Assembly (NCBI GenBank): GCA_022561775.1
Contig: JADFQO010000030.1
Coordinates: 1-34,061 of the forward strand
Direction: 5' to 3'
DNA: 34,061 nucleotides
Source of the DNA: Myxococcales bacterium
Lineage (GTDB): Bacteria; Myxococcota_A; UBA9160; SMWR01
In this document: positions 29,878-34,061 of the stretch, one piece after another
Numbering within the stretch: position 1 is the first letter of the stretch
How the letters are laid out: every line of letters begins with the position of its first letter
The notes under the pieces: model-generated
Seen by the model: only the letters and a program-made list of their open reading frames with translations
What the model was told of the DNA's origin: nothing
The model's database searches: none
Program-made: the position numbers and the translations under genes

Positions 29878-30642
29878 TCAGCGCGAGCAGACCTCCCAGC
29901 CCGCACCTTCAGCACTCAGCAGCGCACCCATCGCAACGCGCTCGACCGCAGAATCACGCAGAATTCCTTCCGCAACCTCTCGGGCGATCGCAAACTCAGA
30001 CGCGGACTCCACCTTGTTGATCAGAACCACTGTACGCCCTGCCGATGCAGCGCCCTTCAAGCCACCTTCGGGTGAAGTGATCAAACGCGCCAGCGCGGCG
30101 GGCGTCAAGGTGTCTTCGATCGAGAGCCCCGCAATCGCGCTCACCCGCTCGGGTCGATGCGCGATCTCAGCAATCGGTTTCAAGAGTGCATCGATGCCCA
30201 CGACGGGCACGAGCAGCGTCGTGCCGATGGGAATCATCGGCTCGTGCGGTGCCGGCGCCTTGACGGGCAGCATCCGCGAGCCGTCGGCCTCGACGATCAC
30301 CCAGTCGACGCGCGGATGCGCGAGCATCTCCGCGGGCAGCTCGGGCCGCACACCCACCGCGCGCTCCCCCTCGACGCGCCCGACCACCAACAGACCCGAC
30401 TCGAATGCGTCGAGTCGCGTCCGCCAGTCTGCGTCGGCCAGCGTGCAGACTTCCGCCGCACCGCTCATCTGCTCGGAGAAGATTCGCGTCGTGGTCGTCA
30501 TCACGCCGCGGCCCGGAAGCCGCTTGGCGAGTTCGAACATCAGGCTGCTCTTGCCCCCACCGCCGACGATCGCGACGAGTGCTCCGCTCGGCGGGAGGCC
30601 CAGCGCCTCGACGATATCAGCGACCCTGCTCTGCTCGTTCAC
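29878..30642 (-). CDS. YqeC-like P-loop protein (selenium-dependent hydroxylase accessory family)
   Basis: A 254-aa P-loop protein. It has VAIVGGGGKSSLMFELAKRL, then VMTTTTRIF, VIVEADGSRMLPVKAPA and HEPMIPIGTT, a set I associate with the YqeC family of molybdenum-hydroxylase accessory proteins. Members usually lie in clusters for selenium-dependent molybdenum hydroxylases; no such enzyme or selenium gene is in this window. The GTG at 30642 has GGGG six bases before it; a TTG at 30654 is an alternative. The family is recognised from memory, and the function here is unproven. Confidence 0.75.
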   Translation of the reverse strand: MNEQSRVADIVEALGLPPSGALVAIVGGGGKSSLMFELAKRLPGRGVMTTTTRIFSEQMSGAAEVCTLADADWRTRLDAFESGLLVVGRVEGERAVGVRPELPAEMLAHPRVDWVIVEADGSRMLPVKAPAPHEPMIPIGTTLLVPVVGIDALLKPIAEIAHRPERVSAIAGLSIEDTLTPAALARLITSPEGGLKGAASAGRTVVLINKVESASEFAIAREVAEGILRDSAVERVAMGALLSAEGAGWEVCSR

Positions 30643-30795
30643 CCAAGACCCCAAGCGCAGAAATTTCCCGAGCGAACATCGCGGCGGCGAGCGTGAACCG
30701 AGGCTCTGCTCCAGGCAGTCATTCGCTCAGGCGGCACGTTGAAGCCGGAATTCTAGCGCTGGCGCCACGGCCCGCCCGATCTCGGCGTCACGCGC

Positions 30796-30806
30796 TGTGG
30801 TAAAAT
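30796..30806 (+). promoter_or_regulatory. Extended -10 promoter for the flavoprotein gene
   Basis: TGG-TAAAAT (30798-30806) matches the TGn-TATAAT extended -10 with no clear -35 at the usual distance. It would give a leader of about 27 nt before the GTG at 30840. The local sequence is visibly AT-richer than its surroundings. Confidence 0.5.
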
Positions 30807-30839
30807 TTGAGATACAACGACATCAGGAGGGGCATCGAC

Positions 30840-32222
30840 GTGGAGTACTTCTCGAGACGAACATCCTCTGGGAAGAACCTCCGGCCCTCGGACCTGTACG
30901 AATACTCCATCGACAATTTCTGGTTCAAGGCCGCCAATCTGGAGAACGAAACGATCAACGAGCCGCTGCGAGGCAACCACAAGGCGGACATCGTGATCAT
31001 TGGCGGCGGCTACATGGGCCTATCGTCTGCGTTCCACATCCATCAAAGCTTTCCCGACAAGAAGATCACCCTGCTCGAAGGAGCCTGTTGCGGGTACGGG
31101 GCCAGCGGCCGCAATGGCGGCTTCTGTGTCACCAGCGACCTGTTGAGCGACTCGACGAATCTGGACGACGAGAGCACCCAGAAGATGGTCGATGTGAGCT
31201 TCTACGGCTTGAAACAAATCAAGAGGCTGGTGAACGAGTACGGCGTCGATTGTGATCTGATGGAAAACGGCATGCTGTCGCTCGCCATGACGGAGCAAGA
31301 GGCGCGCTGGCTCGAAGACACCGCACAGCAGATGAAGGCATTCGGCCTCGAGTCGACCCTGCTTCAGGGGGCGAGTCTCGAGGCGGAGATCCGATCCCCC
31401 CGCTTCGTCGCGGGCCTGCTGCTCCCGCACAACGCCACCCTCAATCCGGCCAAGCTGGCCCGCGGCATGAAGCGGGTCGTCGAGGAGCGCGGTGTGGAAA
31501 TCAGGGAGAAAAGCATCGTCACGCGCATCGTCCCCGGGAAGGTTCACCGAGTCGAGACGGAGCGGGGCCGAATCGATGCCCCGGTCATCGTCCTCGCCAT
31601 GAACGCATACTCTCCCAAGCTGGGATTGTTCCGGAATCGGATCTTTCCGCTCTGCAGCTACATCATCGCCACGCAACCCCTGAGCCGGGAGCAGTGGGAA
31701 TCGATCGGCCTGAACCAGCGGCGAGGCTTCGGAGACTTGCGCGCGCAGTTCAACTACGCGGCTCCTTCAGCGGATGGGAGAATCGTGATCGGCGGATCCG
31801 ACTATCCCTATTACAAGAACGACGGACTGAGTTCGGGGTTCAATGCCTCGGTGAGGGACCTGCTGATCAAGGATCTGCTCACCACGTTTCCGCAGCTGGA
31901 GGGGATCGAGATCGACCACTCGTGGGGCGGAACCATGTCGGGCACGCGCGATCTCACCCCATCTGTCGGAGTGATCGGAGAGCACAAGAACGTCTACTAC
32001 GGTGTTGGTTTCTTCGAGGGCGTACCCACCACACAGACGGCGGGCCGCATCATCGCGGACCTCATGGCGGGCGAGCGCAACGCGTTCACCGAGCATGCAA
32101 TCGTGAATCGAAAGATCCCCTATGCGGGTCCGCAGTGGGTGAGAAATGTCGCCATTCCCGTCTTCAAGACGCTGTTGACCCGATTCGGAGTCGGACGACA
32201 GTTCATCCGCGACCGAGCGTGA
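30840..32222 (+). CDS. FAD-dependent oxidoreductase (DAO family, PuuB-like)
   Basis: A 460-aa flavoprotein of the D-amino-acid-oxidase fold. FAD binding is shown by ADIVIIGGGYMGLSSAFHI at about residues 49-67 and by the GASGRNGGF motif. The C-terminal FAD motif WGGTMSGTRDLTPSVGVIG is typical. The N-terminal DNFWFKAA and overall pattern recall gamma-glutamylputrescine oxidases and related amine oxidases; the substrate cannot be named. The GTG at 30840 is chosen for AGGAGGGG seven bases upstream; a TTG at 30807 lies in the promoter. It is a lone transcription unit with its own promoter, 170 bp before the membrane protein gene. Confidence 0.88.
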   Translation: MEYFSRRTSSGKNLRPSDLYEYSIDNFWFKAANLENETINEPLRGNHKADIVIIGGGYMGLSSAFHIHQSFPDKKITLLEGACCGYGASGRNGGFCVTSDLLSDSTNLDDESTQKMVDVSFYGLKQIKRLVNEYGVDCDLMENGMLSLAMTEQEARWLEDTAQQMKAFGLESTLLQGASLEAEIRSPRFVAGLLLPHNATLNPAKLARGMKRVVEERGVEIREKSIVTRIVPGKVHRVETERGRIDAPVIVLAMNAYSPKLGLFRNRIFPLCSYIIATQPLSREQWESIGLNQRRGFGDLRAQFNYAAPSADGRIVIGGSDYPYYKNDGLSSGFNASVRDLLIKDLLTTFPQLEGIEIDHSWGGTMSGTRDLTPSVGVIGEHKNVYYGVGFFEGVPTTQTAGRIIADLMAGERNAFTEHAIVNRKIPYAGPQWVRNVAIPVFKTLLTRFGVGRQFIRDRA

Positions 32223-32310
32223 CGCTCCCTTCGCGCGGATAGACGGCGATGAGAGCATCTTGGTCACGCGCCAGTGGCTCTCGCCCAACGGCGGCTTCAT
32301 CATGTGCTAG
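32179..32310 (+). pseudogene. Possible gene remnant (3' tail only)
   Basis: After a stop at 32176-32178 this frame stays open for 43 codons and ends TGC TAG at 32310. The stretch beyond the flavoprotein stop reads RIDGDESILVTRQWLSPN, then a few residues to a final Cys. Its third codon positions are almost all G or C, as in real genes of this window. It has no ATG or GTG start; a TTG at 32260 would give 16 residues. I do not recognise it. It may be the tail of a deleted gene. Confidence 0.2.
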
Positions 32311-32340
32311 CTCGATGAACTTCGTTCGGCTCCGCCTCAC

Positions 32341-32376
32341 GGCTAGGAGGCCGACTCTCGAGTCGGCCTCCTAGCC
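32341..32376. repeat. Perfect 36-nt inverted repeat before the membrane protein gene
   Basis: Arms of 16 bases (32341-32356 and 32361-32376) are exact reverse complements around CTCG, whose outer bases can also pair. Just outside, GGCTCC upstream and GGAGCC (32380-32385) can add pairs. The downstream one overlaps the GAAGGAG ribosome site of the next gene. No T-run follows, so a simple terminator is unlikely; an operator, attenuator or mobile-repeat end are options. Confidence 0.9.
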
Positions 32377-32391
32377 GAAGGAGCCCACGCG

Positions 32392-32826
32392 ATGAAAGGC
32401 TTGATGGAACGGGTATCGGCGAATCCACACAAGGCAGCCGCGCTGGCCTACGGTGGACTGGGGGTGCTGATCATCTTCATCACCTTTGCCGCCGACATGG
32501 TGCCGCGGTCCCGAGAGGATGCGGTCTGGCAGCTGCTCATCGGTGCCGTCTTCGTGCTGGTTTTTGCAGTGCTGATATGGCGGGGCTGGTGGTGGCTCTC
32601 GGCGTTCCTGATTCTCTCGAATGCCTGGCGGGCGACCACTTATTTCAGCGCTGGGCTTGGTTTGCATATCGAACTGCCGGCGCTTAGCATCACCTCCGTC
32701 GAGCCCAGCCCAGCCGCGTTTGCCAACGCGGCTCTGATGGCGGTGATCGTGTTGCTGCTCGTCCGTTCCGCCTGGATCGGATTCTCCGATTGGCGCACGC
32801 GGCGTCTCGCTGAAAGGGAAGCATAG
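32392..32826 (+). CDS. Small integral membrane protein, unknown function
   Basis: A 144-aa protein I do not recognise. Hydrophobic segments lie at about residues 16-33, 47-64, 66-77 and 109-125. A WRGWWW cluster sits between the second and third, and the C-terminus is basic (WRTRRLAEREA). There is no signal peptide or catalytic motif. GAAGGAG eight bases before the ATG is a good ribosome site. Its TAG stop directly touches the GTG of the radical SAM gene, so the two are surely co-translated. It may anchor or serve that enzyme. Confidence 0.8.
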   Translation: MKGLMERVSANPHKAAALAYGGLGVLIIFITFAADMVPRSREDAVWQLLIGAVFVLVFAVLIWRGWWWLSAFLILSNAWRATTYFSAGLGLHIELPALSITSVEPSPAAFANAALMAVIVLLLVRSAWIGFSDWRTRRLAEREA

Positions 32827-34061
32827 GTGGCGACTCGAACTGCGTACGAGCCCTCCCTGATCTCGTGGAACCTGACCAGGATGTGCAACCTGCGCTGCCC
32901 TCACTGCTACATGGAGGCCGGCCCGAAGGCGGAGAACGAACTCACGACGGAGGAATGTCTGGGGCTGATCGACGAGATGAAGGCCCTCGGCACCGAAATG
33001 CTGATTCTGACCGGCGGCGAGCCGCTGCTGCGCAAGGACATCTACGAGATCGCAAAGGCAGCGTCCGCCCTGGGGATCTGGGTGGTGATGGGAACCAACG
33101 GCGTCCTGATCACCGGCAAGGTCGTCGAGAAGATGATCGAATGCGGCGTGCAAGGCGTGGCGATCAGCATCGATTCACTCGAACCGGCAAAACACAATCA
33201 TTTCCGCGGCGGGCCCGATGCGTGGGAGCATTCGGTGCGAGCGCTGGACATCTGCCGCGCGAATGGCCTTCAAGTCCTGATTCAGACCACGGTCATGGAG
33301 ATGAACTACGCCGAGATTCCCCAGATGCTGGCGTTCGCCCGCGAGAAGGGAGCCTGGTCCTTCAATCTCTACTTCCTCGTCCAGACCGGCCGCGGCCAGC
33401 AGATGAACGATCTCTCGCCCGAACGGACGGAAGCCATGCTCTCGAACCTGGTGGACTGGCAGGATCAGTACCGTCCCATGCTGGTGCGCTCCAAGTGTGC
33501 GCCGCAGTTCAAGCAGATCGCCTACGAGAGGGGAGCGGGAGGCCTGGAGAGCGGCGGTTGCATGGCTGGCACCCAGTATTGTCGGATCACGCCACAGGGC
33601 GATGTGACCCCGTGTCCGTATATGACCGTCGTCGCAGGCAACGTGCGTGAGCAGAGTTTTGGCGAGATCTGGCGGACGTCATCCGTCCTGCAGGAGCTGC
33701 GTGACCCGAAGCAGCTCAAGGGACGCTGCGGCCGCTGCGAGTTCAACGAGCTGTGCGGCGGCTGCCGGTGCCGGGCCTATGCCGCCTATGGTGACTATCT
33801 CCAGGAAGACCCGGCATGTCGCTACCAGCCCACCGGACGTCCGCTGCAGATCGAGGCGGTTTGCTGGAACCCGGCGGCCCAGGCCCGGTTGGAGCGCATC
33901 CCCCTCGCCTTCATCCGCGGGAAGGTGAGGCAGGGCTTGGAAACCTACGCCCAACGCCATGGGATCGATCTGATCACGCCCGAAGTGATGAAGGAAGCGC
34001 TGGCGGGCGAGGAGCGATCCGAGATGTTCGGCAAGATGCCACGCTTTTCAAAGCCGGACTG
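32827..34061 (+). CDS. Radical SAM/SPASM protein with PCP_red-like C-terminus, 3' end outside window
   Basis: 411 codons are visible and the frame is still open at the edge. The start GTG follows the membrane-protein stop with no gap, and AAGGGA lies upstream. The radical SAM cluster site is CNLRCPHC (residues 20-27), with LILTGGEPLLRKDIYEIA and MGTNGVLI as SAM-binding motifs. A SPASM-type cysteine region covers about residues 245-330 (CRITPQGDVTPC, CGRCEFNELCGGCRC). About residues 345-395 (CWNPAAQARLERIP, ETYAQRHGIDLITPEV) resemble the PCP_red domain of dark-operative protochlorophyllide reductase. The N-terminal half resembles the NirJ/AhbC tetrapyrrole-modifying enzymes. Function is inferred only. 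Confidence 0.88.
   Translation, partial: MATRTAYEPSLISWNLTRMCNLRCPHCYMEAGPKAENELTTEECLGLIDEMKALGTEMLILTGGEPLLRKDIYEIAKAASALGIWVVMGTNGVLITGKVVEKMIECGVQGVAISIDSLEPAKHNHFRGGPDAWEHSVRALDICRANGLQVLIQTTVMEMNYAEIPQMLAFAREKGAWSFNLYFLVQTGRGQQMNDLSPERTEAMLSNLVDWQDQYRPMLVRSKCAPQFKQIAYERGAGGLESGGCMAGTQYCRITPQGDVTPCPYMTVVAGNVREQSFGEIWRTSSVLQELRDPKQLKGRCGRCEFNELCGGCRCRAYAAYGDYLQEDPACRYQPTGRPLQIEAVCWNPAAQARLERIPLAFIRGKVRQGLETYAQRHGIDLITPEVMKEALAGEERSEMFGKMPRFSKPD

Noticed and set aside
32341..32376. Intrinsic terminator
   Set aside because: The stem is strong but neither strand has a T-run directly after it, and a ribosome site follows immediately.

Overview
The window is a GC-rich bacterial chromosome segment, about two thirds G+C by eye. 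Nearly everything is conserved housekeeping gene content on the minus strand. The order of several blocks (ilvC-psd-pssA-leuA-leuB, truA-rplM-rpsI-argC, rpsB-tsf-pyrH-frr-uppS-dxr-rseP) resembles the former Deltaproteobacteria (Geobacter-like orders; today Desulfobacterota, Myxococcota or Binatota). That placement is inference from synteny and composition; there is no rRNA in the window.

Layout, left to right. (1) 1-954: the 3' part of a tyrosine integrase points at the 3' end of tRNA-Arg(CCG), which is followed by tRNA-Val(CAC). This looks like the right edge of an integrated element that lies outside the window. (2) 1079-3289: a NUDIX hydrolase and pyrG (CTP synthase) are transcribed leftward from a strong promoter. 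(3) 3342-5662: argC, then rplM-rpsI with an intrinsic terminator. (4) 5662-11997: ilvC-psd-pssA-leuA-leuB-truA, mixing branched-chain amino-acid and phosphatidylethanolamine synthesis, is read from a promoter with a perfect -35 box. (5) 12035-19934: rpsB-tsf-pyrH-frr-uppS-dxr-rseP-tsaB is a tightly packed block for translation, UMP phosphorylation, isoprenoid synthesis and site-2 proteolysis. It lacks the usual cdsA, and a 21-bp tandem repeat overlaps the end of tsaB. (6) 20108-24144: secA and argJ. (7) 24349-28431: an M23 peptidase, an FHA protein, recN and nadK.

Transcription then switches to the plus strand at the nadK/rarA divergent gap. rarA is convergent with a yqeC-like gene. The right-hand 3.3 kb is more accessory: a DAO-family flavoprotein with its own extended -10 promoter, a possible gene remnant, a perfect 36-nt inverted repeat, a small membrane protein, and a radical SAM/SPASM protein with a C-terminal PCP_red-like domain that runs off the window end. 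The membrane protein/radical SAM pair is the best candidate for something poorly described.

A second unexpected signal is a dispersed repeat of about 107 nt, after argC and at the 5' end of psd. One end of it matches the 3' end of tRNA-Arg(CCG) with a single mismatch in each copy. All statements rest on reading the sequence; no database search was run.
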